Below are positions 28,591 to 37,663 of a stretch of 64,000 bases of DNA, one piece after another. The stretch is from Pseudomonas matsuisoli (GTDB lineage Bacteria > Pseudomonadota > Gammaproteobacteria > Pseudomonadales > Pseudomonadaceae). The notes below the pieces were generated by a model, which was not told the DNA's origin, searched no databases, and worked only from the letters and a program-made list of their open reading frames with translations. A program made the translations under genes and the position numbers. The DNA lies in NCBI RefSeq assembly GCF_014647635.1, contig NZ_BMPO01000001.1, positions 310,001-374,000 on the forward strand, read 5' to 3'. The first letter of the stretch is position 1. Every line of letters starts with the position of its first letter.

Positions 28591-28682
28591 CCTGTAGGGG
28601 CGGGCTTGCCCGCGTATTGATTTCACAGGCGGCTACAGTGCGGAGCCTGCCATCGTTCGCGGGCAAGCCCGCCCCTACAGGG
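28591..28682. repeat. REP pair between the two ABC ATPase genes
   Basis: Perfect inverted arms at about 28593-28614 and 28658-28679, each TGTAGGGGCGGGCTTGCCCGCG with an internal hairpin. Downstream (28683-28790) is only AT-rich non-coding sequence including a T9 run. Confidence 0.88.
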
Positions 28683-28790
28683 GGTCTTCAGAAACCCAAA
28701 AAAATCGATTTTGAACGCCCGTAACTCAATGATTTAGCTAGTGGCGAATTGATCAGAAACTTTTTTTTTAATTTTCCCCAAAAGGCCCCC

Positions 28791-29531
28791 CTACTCCCCC
28801 AGCACCTCACGACGCACATTCACATCCGCCAAAACCACCTCAGGTTTCCCATCCGCAGCGATCGCACCGGCGATCCACGCCGCAACCCGCGTTGCATAAC
28901 GCTTCACGATGTCAACGTCGTGCTCGACGAAAATAGCCGTCACCTTGCGCTCTTCCAGCGCGCCCATGACGATCTCCATCACCCCGTGCTTTTCCTCCGT
29001 GGACACGCCACTGGTGGGCTCATCCATGATCAGCAAACGCGGCGCGAGCATCAGCGACATCGCCACATCGAGCAGTTTGCGTTGGCCTTCAGGCAGGTTC
29101 GCGGCGGGCTCATGCTGGCGACCGGTCAGGCTGACCAGTTCCAGTACGCGGTCCACTTCGCGACGGTCAGACGTGAACGACAGCGATCGCCAGAACGGCA
29201 AGCGCTTCTCCCGCGCCATGCCAGCAAGCTCCAGGCATTGGCGTACGGTGTGATCGAGAAACAGCTGTGGCAGTTGGAACGAGCGCGCCATCCCCCGGCG
29301 CACGATGTGGCGCGGCGACAGGCCGGTTATATCGGCGCTGTCGAACTCGACGCGCCCGGCATCCGGACGTAGCAGCCCGGTGCAGATATTGATGAAGGTC
29401 GTCTTGCCGGCGCCGTTCTGCCCGATCACCGCCAGCCGCTCGCCTTCACTAAGCTCGAAGTCGATCTTGTTGGCGACTATCAGACCGCCGAAGGCCAATG
29501 TCAGCCCTTGTGTCCGCAGCAAGGTGCTCAT
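28791..29531 (-). CDS. Branched-chain-type ABC transporter ATP-binding protein (LivG-like)
   Basis: This 246-residue ATPase has Walker A GQNGAGKTTFIN, the LivG-type insert STADITGLSPRHIVRRGMARSFQ-like region (here SADITGLSPRHIVRRG), signature LPEGQRKLLDVAMSL in place of LSGGQ, and Walker B LLIMDEPTSGV. Altered signature motifs of this kind are common in LivG relatives. Its start overlaps the livM-like stop codon by four bases, so it is coupled to the permease genes. Confidence 0.93.
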   Translation of the reverse strand: MSTLLRTQGLTLAFGGLIVANKIDFELSEGERLAVIGQNGAGKTTFINICTGLLRPDAGRVEFDSADITGLSPRHIVRRGMARSFQLPQLFLDHTVRQCLELAGMAREKRLPFWRSLSFTSDRREVDRVLELVSLTGRQHEPAANLPEGQRKLLDVAMSLMLAPRLLIMDEPTSGVSTEEKHGVMEIVMGALEERKVTAIFVEHDVDIVKRYATRVAAWIAGAIAADGKPEVVLADVNVRREVLGE

Positions 29532-30472
29532 GGCTGCCCCTCCACCGCCGAGCGGCGTCGCGAAAACAGCCCCACCAGCCCTTTGGGCAGGAAGTAGATG
29601 ATGACGATGAGCGTCGCGCCCAGTACCAACTGCCAGGCACCGCTGACCAAGGCAGCCGCATACATCTTGAGAAACTCGTAAAGCAAGGCGCCGACGAAAG
29701 CACCGACCGCATGCCCCGAGCCACCCAGAATGGCGATGAAGACGAACTCGCCCGAGCGCAGCCAGTAGCCCATCTCCGGCGTGACCAAACCTTGGGAAAG
29801 GCCGAACAACGAGCCGGACAGACCGCAGAGCGCCGCCGACAACACATAGCCCTGCCAGAGCAGCTTGCGGGCGGACACACCCAGGTACTCCAGCCGCGTC
29901 TCGTTGGTCTTGATTGCGGCCAGTGCCTGCCCGGCGCTTGAGCGGAAATAGCGCTGCACGGCCCAGATCACGGCGAGCGAGGCCAGGATCGCCAGCACCA
30001 GCAGCGCACCTTCGAACTCCGGCCGCGACAGATCCATACCGAGCAACGTGGGACGATTCACCCGCAGCCCATCCGTCCCACCGGTATAGGCATAGAACTT
30101 ACCGAGGATGGTGAACAGCACCATCGACAATGCGAGGTTGAGCATGCCGAAGAAAATCTCGCGGTAACGCACAACGAACGCGCCGATCAGCATGCCCGCG
30201 ACGATGCTGGCGGCGGTACCGAGCACGATCAGCAGCAGCCCATCCAATCCGGGAAACCGGCTACCGAGAAAGGCGACGGTGTAGCCCGAGATGCAGGCGT
30301 ACATCGCGTGACCGAAGGATATCTGGCCCGCCCGCAGCAGGACGCCGATGCCGAGCGCCGCCATGCCGTAGCAGAACGCAAGGATCAATGGGATCTTCAA
30401 CCAGGGGAAACCAAAGCCGACCGCGAGCAGAATGGCGGCCGCGATGGCCGCTCCAATCAGGGATGGGCGCAT
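29528..30472 (-). CDS. Branched-chain-type ABC transporter permease (LivM-like)
   Basis: This 314-residue inner-membrane permease has about nine hydrophobic segments and the LivM motifs YGMAALGIGVLLRAGQISFGHAMY and AIKTNETRLEYLGVS (EAA-like loop contacting the ATPases). It overlaps the livH-like gene by one base and the livG-like gene by four. With the LivH-like subunit it forms the channel that moves the ligand delivered by the periplasmic binding protein. Confidence 0.93.
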   Translation of the reverse strand: MRPSLIGAAIAAAILLAVGFGFPWLKIPLILAFCYGMAALGIGVLLRAGQISFGHAMYACISGYTVAFLGSRFPGLDGLLLIVLGTAASIVAGMLIGAFVVRYREIFFGMLNLALSMVLFTILGKFYAYTGGTDGLRVNRPTLLGMDLSRPEFEGALLVLAILASLAVIWAVQRYFRSSAGQALAAIKTNETRLEYLGVSARKLLWQGYVLSAALCGLSGSLFGLSQGLVTPEMGYWLRSGEFVFIAILGGSGHAVGAFVGALLYEFLKMYAAALVSGAWQLVLGATLIVIIYFLPKGLVGLFSRRRSAVEGQP

Positions 30473-31368
30473 CAGATTCTCCTCGCCTGAGCCACGGTGA
30501 ACAGCCCCTGGGGCCGCACCAGTAGAACCAGCACCATGATCACGTACGGCATGACCACTTCGAGTTCGGGATACAGGTACACGCAGAACGAACGTGCGAG
30601 TCCGATCATCAGCGCCGTCAGCAGTGCACCGGAGATCTGCCCGAGCCCGGCGGTGGCCACCACCGCGAAAGACAGCACGATCATGTCCGCGCCAATACCG
30701 GGCACGAGCGAAGTCGTCGGCGATGCCAGCGCACCACCGAGGGAGCCCAGCATCGCGCCGACGATGAACGTCAGGTAAGCGATGCGTTTGGCGTTGATGC
30801 CCATCGCAGTCGCCACTTCACGGTCATGAGTGACGGCGATGATCTGCCGACCAGTGAGCGTGTGCTTGAGGAACCACTGCAACAGCGCAAAGATGGCGAT
30901 TGCCGCGCCCGGCACGAACAGCAGCTGGTAGTTCATGTAGACGACGCCGAGCACCTCCGACGTGCCCATCTGGTTCACCACATCCGCTACGAAGTACGGC
31001 TGGGTGCCCCAGATCATCCGCTGCAAATCTTCGAAGATCATGAACGCGCCGAAGGTCACCAGCAGTTGCAGGATCGGGTCGCGATCCTGGAAACGCCGCA
31101 ACAGCAACATCAGCAAGGTACCGAGCACCACGCCAACCGCGATGGACGCGCCGATCAGCGCCGCCAGCGATGCGCCGAGCGTGCCGCCGCCCAGCCACAA
31201 TCCCAGTGTCGCCGCGGCATAACCGCCGCAGGCATAGAGACTGCCGTGGGCCACATTGAGGATTCGCACGACACCGAAGATGAAGGTGAGCCCTAGCGCG
31301 ACCAGGAACAGCAGGCCGGCGTAGGACACCCCATCCAGCAGCGCCAGAATGAGGATGTCCCGGGTCAT
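30472..31368 (-). CDS. Branched-chain-type ABC transporter permease (LivH-like)
   Basis: This 298-residue inner-membrane permease shows GLTFIFGVVRILNVAHGSLYACGGYAA and ALSFAVVATAGLGQISGAL-like motifs of LivH (the second is seen as VLSFAVVATAGLGQISGA). I chose the ATG at 31368, two bases after the binding-protein stop codon; the open frame to 31431 runs back into that gene. About eight membrane segments are visible, and the gap of two bases implies translational coupling. Confidence 0.92.
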   Translation of the reverse strand: MTRDILILALLDGVSYAGLLFLVALGLTFIFGVVRILNVAHGSLYACGGYAAATLGLWLGGGTLGASLAALIGASIAVGVVLGTLLMLLLRRFQDRDPILQLLVTFGAFMIFEDLQRMIWGTQPYFVADVVNQMGTSEVLGVVYMNYQLLFVPGAAIAIFALLQWFLKHTLTGRQIIAVTHDREVATAMGINAKRIAYLTFIVGAMLGSLGGALASPTTSLVPGIGADMIVLSFAVVATAGLGQISGALLTALMIGLARSFCVYLYPELEVVMPYVIMVLVLLVRPQGLFTVAQARRI

Positions 31369-31370
31369 GG

Positions 31371-32675
31371 CTATTGCGCCTGTGCGGGTTGGACGGCGTC
31401 GATGATGGACGCGTTGACGGTCTTCAACCAATCAGGCGTGTGCTGGCCAGGCGGCGTGGTGACAGGGGCAGCCGGAACGATCATCACGTCCTTGAGCACC
31501 TTGAACTTGTAGTCCGGGTGGCTCGTGGTCATGCCGAACAACTGGTCTTCGAGGCCCTGCCCGTCTTCCGGCCGAATCGTCACCGAACTGGTCAAGCCGC
31601 GAAATTCCAGCCCTCTGAACGCGTCGGCCAATTGCTCTTCGGTGGGCCAACCACCGGCGGCCTTGATTGCCTTTTCGTAGGCTGCGGTCATGGCGTCCAG
31701 CGACTGGATCATGTGGTAGACGGAGTAGATCGGGTAACTGCCAGTCTTTTCCTTGAAGTTGGCGACGAAGGTCTTGTGCTTCTCGTCGTTCACATAGCGC
31801 GGCTCGAGGAAATAGTGGTCGCCCCGTGCGCCGATGAGCACGCCATCCGGGAGCGTCTGACCCAAACGCTCCAGCGAGCTTTCGCCTAGCGGCAGGTAGA
31901 ACTTCGACGTTCTCAGCAGCCCGCGCTGGCTGGCCTGGCGTACGAAGGTATCCAGATCGCCGCCCCAGGACGTGGAGAGAACGACATCAGGGCGCAGCAC
32001 TTGCAGCCGGCTTACCTCGGCAGAAAAGTCAGGCGCCCCGAACTTGGGGAACAGCTCGGCAACGACTTTCACATCGGGTTTGAGCTGCGTCAGTACCGTG
32101 CGGAAGATGTCCCAGGAGTCGCGGCCCCAGGCGTAGTCCTGGTTCACCACGGCGATGGTCTTGAAGTCCGGGTTGACCTTGAGCAGATAGGCGACAGCCG
32201 CGACCATCTCGGTTACGGCGTTCGCTTGAGGGCGGAAGACGTATTTGTAGCCGTGCCCTTCGAGGGCCTTCTCCGTGCCGCAGTCCCACATCAGGTTCAC
32301 GACCTTGAGGTCTTCGGCCACTGGCGCAAGCGTGTTGCAGTTGCCGCTGGAGATGGACGCAAGCATCAGCTCGGCGCGTTCCTCCTGAACGACCCGGCGG
32401 TACTCCGAAAGCAAACGATCGCCACCCACGCCTTCATCGATGAAGATCGGGCGAACCTTCACACCATCGATCCCACCCTTGGCGTTCAGCGAGTCGATAT
32501 ACATCTCCGCAGCGGCTTTGGCCGGTACGCCAAAAACAGAGGCCGAGCCAGACATGAACGTGGTGATACCGACTTTGAGCTCGGCCGGCTTGTCGGCAGC
32601 CTGCGCCCCGGTGGCGAGCAGCGAGCAGGAAAACGCAGCGAGCAGGGATGCCCGTATAGCGACACGTCTGAACAT
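31371..32675 (-). CDS. ABC transporter periplasmic binding protein (branched-chain amino acid type)
   Basis: This 434-residue protein has a signal peptide cut near AQA-ADK and a type I periplasmic-binding fold starting LKVGITTFMSGSASVFGVPAKAAAEMYIDSLNAKGGIDG. The protein is longer than amino-acid binders of E. coli and resembles relatives that bind aromatic or other small organic molecules. Its operon includes alcohol and aldehyde dehydrogenases rather than amino-acid genes, so a ligand that is an alcohol, aldehyde or their acid is inferred. First gene of the run. Confidence 0.9.
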   Translation of the reverse strand: MFRRVAIRASLLAAFSCSLLATGAQAADKPAELKVGITTFMSGSASVFGVPAKAAAEMYIDSLNAKGGIDGVKVRPIFIDEGVGGDRLLSEYRRVVQEERAELMLASISSGNCNTLAPVAEDLKVVNLMWDCGTEKALEGHGYKYVFRPQANAVTEMVAAVAYLLKVNPDFKTIAVVNQDYAWGRDSWDIFRTVLTQLKPDVKVVAELFPKFGAPDFSAEVSRLQVLRPDVVLSTSWGGDLDTFVRQASQRGLLRTSKFYLPLGESSLERLGQTLPDGVLIGARGDHYFLEPRYVNDEKHKTFVANFKEKTGSYPIYSVYHMIQSLDAMTAAYEKAIKAAGGWPTEEQLADAFRGLEFRGLTSSVTIRPEDGQGLEDQLFGMTTSHPDYKFKVLKDVMIVPAAPVTTPPGQHTPDWLKTVNASIIDAVQPAQAQ

Positions 32676-32859
32676 AGCTTTTGCCTCTGAGGCTGTTGTT
32701 TTTGTTTTTGAAGCGAACGTCTAGAACTGTAGGCGAGGTTGCGCGCAGGCAAACGTTAATTGAATTCGTCTTTCTCCAACCCGGCGTTCCAGCAAGCCGA
32801 ACGGTGATGGCACGGGTGCATTCAAGTACTTGTGGAAACGGCTTGCTGTTAAATTCTTC

Positions 32860-32963
32860 GTAGGAGCGGGCCATGCCCGCGATACGGTCCCAGATCTCCG
32901 GCGAGGTTATTTAGCTAGATCTCTTCGCGGGCATGGCTGAACGCCGACCGATCCGCTCCCACA
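32860..32963. repeat. REP pair, GTAGGAGC family
   Basis: An intact unit at 32860-32882 and a degenerate, interrupted partner at about 32925-32963. These fill the centre of the 343-base gap between the ABC binding-protein gene and the CoA-lyase gene; the rest shows nothing recognisable. Confidence 0.65.
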
Positions 32964-33018
32964 ATGTCCGACCGCGGAAATGCTATGGCCCGTGGGACCA
33001 TGGAGGCTTTTTGCGTAC

Positions 33019-33843
33019 TTACCGCCCCGCCAACGCCAACGCCAACAATCGCTGGGCTCGCAACAGAACAGGGGCATCGACCATCTGCCCGTCCAGCGTG
33101 AACGCCGCAGCGGCCCCCTGACTTGCGTCCAACACACGCTGAGCCCAAGCCCGCTCACGCTCGTCGGGCGCCAGTGCATCGTGGATCACCTGCACCTGCC
33201 GGGGATGGATGCAGAGCGCGCCACCAAAACCCATGTCACGCGCATGACGGATCACCTTTGCCAAACCCTCGCTGTCATCGAACGCTGGGTGCACGCCGTC
33301 CAAAGGCGCTTGCAGGCCAGCGCCGCGCGACTGCAACAGGATCTGATAACGCGCCTGGTCGAGGATGATCGCGGCAGCATCACTGCCGGTGGTCAAACCC
33401 AGGTCGAGCGCAAGATCCAAGGAGCCGAAGCTCAGGCGCTCGACATCAGGCGCGTTGGCTATCTCGGCCAGGTTCAGAAGCCCTTTGGCACTCTCGATGA
33501 TGGGCCATACGGGTTTGCCCGCTGCGGCCACCGCGCGTACCTGTTCGGCGCTTTCGACTTTCGGCAGTAGGATATGGGTGATCCCCGTTTGATTCCGGCA
33601 GAACACCAAGTCCTCAGCGTGCTCCCGATGGTCCGCGGAGTTGACCCGCACCATGAGTCGCGCCTCGGGCGTCTCGCGCAGAAAACGAGCCAGATGCTCA
33701 CGCGCCTCGGACTTGAGCGCCTCTTCGACGGCATCTTCGAAATCGACGATGACGGCATCCGCACCGCTGGCAAGCGCCTTGGCGAAACGCTCCGGCCGGC
33801 TGCCGGGGACGAATAGCGCAGTACGGATTAGAGGGGATGTCAT
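33019..33843 (-). CDS. ccl: (S)-citramalyl-CoA lyase-like enzyme (CitE family), itaconate pathway
   Basis: This 274-residue HpcH/HpaI/CitE-fold lyase has ALFVPGSRPERFAKA at the start, the DFEDAV motif, Arg in MVRVN, and Glu in PKVES as expected metal and CoA contacts. In P. aeruginosa the gene in this position of an otherwise matching cluster splits citramalyl-CoA to acetyl-CoA and pyruvate, the last step of itaconate use. That function is carried over by family and gene order, not shown by sequence alone. A 468-base gap with REP clusters separates it from the CoA-transferase gene. Confidence 0.85.
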   Translation of the reverse strand: MTSPLIRTALFVPGSRPERFAKALASGADAVIVDFEDAVEEALKSEAREHLARFLRETPEARLMVRVNSADHREHAEDLVFCRNQTGITHILLPKVESAEQVRAVAAAGKPVWPIIESAKGLLNLAEIANAPDVERLSFGSLDLALDLGLTTGSDAAAIILDQARYQILLQSRGAGLQAPLDGVHPAFDDSEGLAKVIRHARDMGFGGALCIHPRQVQVIHDALAPDERERAWAQRVLDASQGAAAAFTLDGQMVDAPVLLRAQRLLALALAGR

Positions 33844-33944
33844 GGGTGGTCTCCGGTGTTTGGATAGGTGGTGCGGTTAGGTGACGCTCGTGATCAGCAA
33901 ATTTTGGTTGAAGGCCAACCCGCTACATGTACGCCGCATTTCTC

Positions 33945-34237
33945 TGTAGGTGCGGGTCGGGCAGCGATCCGCTTACCCGCGGATGCGGTGAAGGGTTAGC
34001 AAAATCTTCGCCGCGGAAATCGCATTCGCGGGCAAGCCCGCTCCTACAAGAACGCCGCGGTCCCTGTAGGAGCGGGCTTGCCCGCGAATCGGTGGAAAGA
34101 TCAACACAGGTTTTAAGGTGGATCTTCTGGCTCAGAGTCGCCATTTCTTTTCCCTGTGCTAACCAGCGAGTTGGTCGATGGGTATTAATAATGCGTTCGC
34201 GAGCAAGCGGATCGCCGCCCGGCTCGCTCCTACAGGG
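33945..34237. repeat. REP cluster between ccl and ict
   Basis: A degenerate unit at about 33945-33987, a perfect tail-to-tail pair at 34024-34048 and 34065-34089 (25-base arms, 16-base spacer), and a degenerate unit at about 34194-34237. The whole 33844-34311 gap holds no convincing gene. Confidence 0.8.
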
Positions 34238-34311
34238 ACCGTAGTGGTCTTGCCGGAACGGGCCCGACTGGTTGCCTTTTAGGCTACCGCCGCAACAGGC
34301 TAATCCACCCC

Positions 34312-35514
34312 TCAAATCACCCCCGCTGCCCGCAACCGTTCGATATCCGCGCCGCCATATCCCAACTCCTGCAACACCGCTTCACTGTGCTCGCCCAATC
34401 CCGGCACCGGGTCCATGCGCGGCGTAAAGGCTGCGTTTCGACCTGGCGGTAACAGCGCGGGAAGCGGGCCGGCCGGGCTGCCGACTTCGGTCCAACGCTG
34501 GCGCGCCTTGAGCTGCGGGTGCGCCCACACGCCCGCCATGTCATTCACATGGGCGTTCGCGATCTGCGCGTCGTCGAGGCGTTCGATCACTTGCTCAGCA
34601 GTCAACGTCGAGAACGTCTGGAGGATGAGTCCTTTGAGCGTTTCGCGATTTTCCGAACGCTTGAAGTTGGCCGAGAAGCGCGGATCGGTTGCTAGCTCCG
34701 GTTGCAGCAGCACTTTTTCGCAAAACAGCTGCCACTCCCGTTCGTTCTGCAGGCCGAGCATGATCGTGCCGCCATCACCGGCCTGGAACGGGCCGTATGG
34801 ATAAATCGTAGAGTGCGATGCGCCTGCACGCGGCGGTTGAGGCGCGCCGCTATAGGCGTAGTACATGGGATAGCCCATCCACTCCACCAAACCTTCGAGC
34901 ATCGAGACATCGACGTGGCTGCCCTCGCCCGTTCTCCCGCGCAGCAACAGCGCTGACAGGATGCCACTGTAGGCGTACATCCCAGCCGCGATGTCCGCGA
35001 TGGAGCAACCGGCCTTGGCCATCTCCTCCTCGCCTGGGCCTCCGGTGACAGAGAGAAAACCACCCTCGCTCTGGATGAGCAGGTCATAGGCCTTTTTCTT
35101 CTCGTACGGGCCGCCCTCGCCGTAGCCGGAAATGTCGCAGACGATCAGCTTCGGGTACTGCGCGTGCAATGCTTCGAAGGACAATCCCATCCGTGCCGCC
35201 GCGCCAGGCGCCAGGTTCTGCACCAGCACGTCGGCCTTTGCAAGCAGGCTGTCGAGCACCGTACGGGCGTCGTCCTGTTTCAGATCGAGGGTCAGGCTCT
35301 CCTTCGAGCGGTTGGTCCAGACGAAATGCGAGGCCAGACCGTCGACGCGCTCGTCGTAACCGCGCGCGAAATCGCCTACACCGGGCCGCTCGACCTTGAT
35401 GACGCGCGCGCCCAAGTCGGCCAGCTGACGGGTGCAGAACGGTGCGGCGATGGCATGTTCGAGGCTGACGACGGTGATGCCGTCGAGGGGGCGTTGATTT
35501 GCTGCGATGTTCAT
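34312..35514 (-). CDS. ict: Itaconate CoA-transferase-like protein (CaiB/BaiF class III)
   Basis: This 400-residue class III CoA-transferase starts PLDGITVVSLEHAIAAPFCTRQLADLGARVIKVERPGVGDFARGYD and has SKESLTLDLKQ, a CaiB family hallmark. The catalytic Asp is expected near ICDISGYGEGGPY. In the matching P. aeruginosa cluster this enzyme moves CoA from succinyl-CoA to itaconate. Gene order (lyase, transferase, PrpD-like, VOC, acyl-CoA dehydrogenase, hydratase, divergent LysR) supports the assignment. It is flanked on both sides by REP sequences. Confidence 0.87.
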   Translation of the reverse strand: MNIAANQRPLDGITVVSLEHAIAAPFCTRQLADLGARVIKVERPGVGDFARGYDERVDGLASHFVWTNRSKESLTLDLKQDDARTVLDSLLAKADVLVQNLAPGAAARMGLSFEALHAQYPKLIVCDISGYGEGGPYEKKKAYDLLIQSEGGFLSVTGGPGEEEMAKAGCSIADIAAGMYAYSGILSALLLRGRTGEGSHVDVSMLEGLVEWMGYPMYYAYSGAPQPPRAGASHSTIYPYGPFQAGDGGTIMLGLQNEREWQLFCEKVLLQPELATDPRFSANFKRSENRETLKGLILQTFSTLTAEQVIERLDDAQIANAHVNDMAGVWAHPQLKARQRWTEVGSPAGPLPALLPPGRNAAFTPRMDPVPGLGEHSEAVLQELGYGGADIERLRAAGVI

Positions 35515-35568
35515 GTTCGTTCTACCTGTCTTCTTATGGGTAGCGTTCTTTCTGGAGTCCGCGTTTTT

Positions 35569-35635
35569 GTAGGGCGGGTGCGAACCCGCGGCTTATGTCG
35601 GTTTCAAAAAAGCCGCGGGTTGGCACCCGCCCTAC
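35569..35635. repeat. REP pair between ict and the PrpD-like gene
   Basis: Units at 35569-35589 (plus) and 35613-35635 (minus) of the RAYT-type GTAGGGCGGGT family form an inverted repeat with 23 bases between. Confidence 0.87.
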
Positions 35636-35650
35636 AAAACGCCCGTACAC

Positions 35651-37015
35651 CTATGAAAATTGTTCAAGAGTTCGGGTGGACCGCAGGTTCCATACCCGCG
35701 CAATCAACTCACCGGCCTCGTCCGTGCTACGCGCGCTGGAGAACGCCACCAGCCGGCGGAACTTGTCTTCCAGTTCCTCACGGCTGAGCGTGTTACCGGG
35801 ATCACCCTTAGGATCATCGATGGTGCCTTTGAGGGTGCGGCCATCCGTTGTCGTCACGATCACACGGCCCAGCCAGCGTGCGGGATAGGCGTTGTCCACT
35901 TCGGAATCAAGCTCCATCGTGACCTTCTCTCGGAAGGCGGAAACCTCAGGATCAGTGAGGGCCAGGTCTCTGAACTCGGTGAGCTGTGCCTTGCCATGAA
36001 CGGCGATGAGACCCAGCACGGTACCCATGGAAAACTTCGCCTGGTGAACCGTTTGCGGCACGACTACACGGCCGAGCACGTCGATAGCGCCCTGATGCAC
36101 GCGAGTAACGACCTTGGCGATATCACGTGCGACCAGCCCTTCGCGCTGCATGACATCCAGCAACGCATCAGCCGCCGGGTGCGTATGTCGGCAGGACGCG
36201 TGGAATTTGAACGAGGTCTCCGCCAACGCCCAGCGGCTGCCGAGGCGGTCTGACAGTTTTGTCGGATCGGCGTCGCTGGACATGCCGGCTGCCATGCCTT
36301 GCTCACCTTCGAGGATGTTCTTCGCGCCGGTCAGGCCGTCCTTCGTCAGGTAAGCGGCCAACAGGCCATCGGCTGCTGCTTTCGCCGTATGCAGCTGTTT
36401 GGAGTCCGCGGCGTCGCGCAGGAACTCCCACAAGCCTGCCGCCTGGGTGCCGGCATTACCGAGCAGATTGATGAACTGGTCTCGGTCGAAGTCAAGCAGC
36501 TTGCCCACCGCCACGGCGGCGGCGAGCGTGCCCACTGTCGCCGTGGTGTGGAAGATCCGGTAGTGAGAGCGACCAAGAAACTCGCCAATACGAATGCCCG
36601 CTTCATAGCCGGCCACGGACGCGGTCAGCAGATCAGGCCCCGACTTGCCGAGGTCCTGCGCAGCGGCTAATGCGGCCGAGAATACGACTGTCGCCGGATG
36701 CAACACCGAGCTGTTGTGCAGATCGTCCTGCTCCACTAGATGAGAGCTGGCACCGTTCACCAGCGCCGCGAAATACGCCGTGCTGCTGCCGCGATTCACG
36801 AGAATGCGTGCACGCCCTTCGGACGGTCCCATTTGGGCGGCATAACGTTCGAACAGAGGAATCGGATGCGCGCCCTGGCTCGCGAGTGCCGAGCCCAGCC
36901 AATCGAGGAAGAGGTCTTCGGTGCGCGCCAGGACGGCATCGGGAATTTGCTCGAAACGAAGGTCGGCCAGAAAGGTGGCAAGTTGCTGCGTGTGTGCGCT
37001 CATTGTTGTTTTCAC
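35651..37015 (-). CDS. MmgE/PrpD-family protein of the itaconate cluster
   Basis: This 454-residue protein has the family's N-terminal helical domain (ATFLADLRFEQIPDAVLARTEDLFLDWLGSALASQGA) and characteristic VEQDDLHNSSVLHPATVVFSAALAAA and KFHASCRHTHPAADALL segments. Relatives include 2-methylcitrate dehydratase and cis-aconitate decarboxylase, so action on a branched tri- or dicarboxylate is reasonable. Its role in itaconate use is not established. It overlaps the VOC gene by four bases (ATGA). Confidence 0.9.
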   Translation of the reverse strand: MKTTMSAHTQQLATFLADLRFEQIPDAVLARTEDLFLDWLGSALASQGAHPIPLFERYAAQMGPSEGRARILVNRGSSTAYFAALVNGASSHLVEQDDLHNSSVLHPATVVFSAALAAAQDLGKSGPDLLTASVAGYEAGIRIGEFLGRSHYRIFHTTATVGTLAAAVAVGKLLDFDRDQFINLLGNAGTQAAGLWEFLRDAADSKQLHTAKAAADGLLAAYLTKDGLTGAKNILEGEQGMAAGMSSDADPTKLSDRLGSRWALAETSFKFHASCRHTHPAADALLDVMQREGLVARDIAKVVTRVHQGAIDVLGRVVVPQTVHQAKFSMGTVLGLIAVHGKAQLTEFRDLALTDPEVSAFREKVTMELDSEVDNAYPARWLGRVIVTTTDGRTLKGTIDDPKGDPGNTLSREELEDKFRRLVAFSSARSTDEAGELIARVWNLRSTRTLEQFS

Positions 37016-37398
37016 TCGACGATTAGGTTGGAAAGTTCGATGAGGTTGAGATCGGGATCGCGCAGGTACACAGACAGAATCGGCCCCGTGGCACCCGTAC
37101 GCCGGACCGGCCCTTCCAGCACGGATACGCCCTGTGCGCGGAGGTGCTCGACGACTGCTTCGAGCGATGTGGATACGATGAAACAGAGGTCGGCGGAACC
37201 CGCTGTTGGGCGTTCGGCTTTAGGCTCGAATTCCTTGCCAACCTGATGCAGGTTGATTTTCTGGTGGCCGAACGCGAGGGCCTTGCGCCCCTCGCCGAAG
37301 GTCAGCGCCTGCATGCCCAGCACACGCTCGTAGAAGTCCACCGAGGCATCGATGTCGGCGACGGTAAGTACGAGGTGGTCGAGGTGGCTGATGTTCAT
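37012..37398 (-). CDS. VOC-superfamily (glyoxalase/dioxygenase-like) protein
   Basis: A 128-residue single-module vicinal-oxygen-chelate protein. MNISHLDHLVLTVADIDASVDFYERVLGM is the first beta-alpha-beta unit, with a metal-ligand His in LDHLVL; the second half ends LSVYLRDPDLNLIELSN, with the Glu ligand. The ATG at 37398 is chosen; ATG at 37410 is a nearby alternative and an open frame extends to 37662 through REP sequence. It stays with the PrpD-like and acyl-CoA dehydrogenase genes as in P. aeruginosa. Activity unknown. Confidence 0.87.
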   Translation of the reverse strand: MNISHLDHLVLTVADIDASVDFYERVLGMQALTFGEGRKALAFGHQKINLHQVGKEFEPKAERPTAGSADLCFIVSTSLEAVVEHLRAQGVSVLEGPVRRTGATGPILSVYLRDPDLNLIELSNLIVE

Positions 37399-37460
37399 GC
37401 TTGAGCCCATAGTTCTTAAGAGCAGGCGACTAAAGTCGCCCCTACAGTTGCTTTGCTTTT

Positions 37461-37600
37461 TGTAGGAGCCCACCGGGCTGCGATCAGCTTGTGGGCGATC
37501 CGGATTTAGCCGGCGGTACATCGCTGCCTGACCCACTGCGATCGCCCACAAGTGGGCTCCTACAAGAACCGCGTTATGCCGTAGGGCGGGTGAAACCCGC
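37461..37600. repeat. REP pair plus a single REP between VOC and acyl-CoA dehydrogenase genes
   Basis: A GTAGGAGC-family pair spans 37461-37564 with CCCAC...GTGGG hairpin arms, and one GTAGGGCGGGT-family unit lies at 37581-37600. Both REP families occur side by side here. Confidence 0.75.
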
Positions 37601-37663
37601 GTGATTACCGCAACCCGTAAGGTGGATGGCCGAAGCCATCCACGCGCCAACCGGAGGCTCAAA

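Noticed and set aside
33923-34315. A 130-codon frame on the minus strand
   Set aside because: It consists largely of translated REP sequence with repeated Gly/Pro/Arg-rich segments and no start signal.
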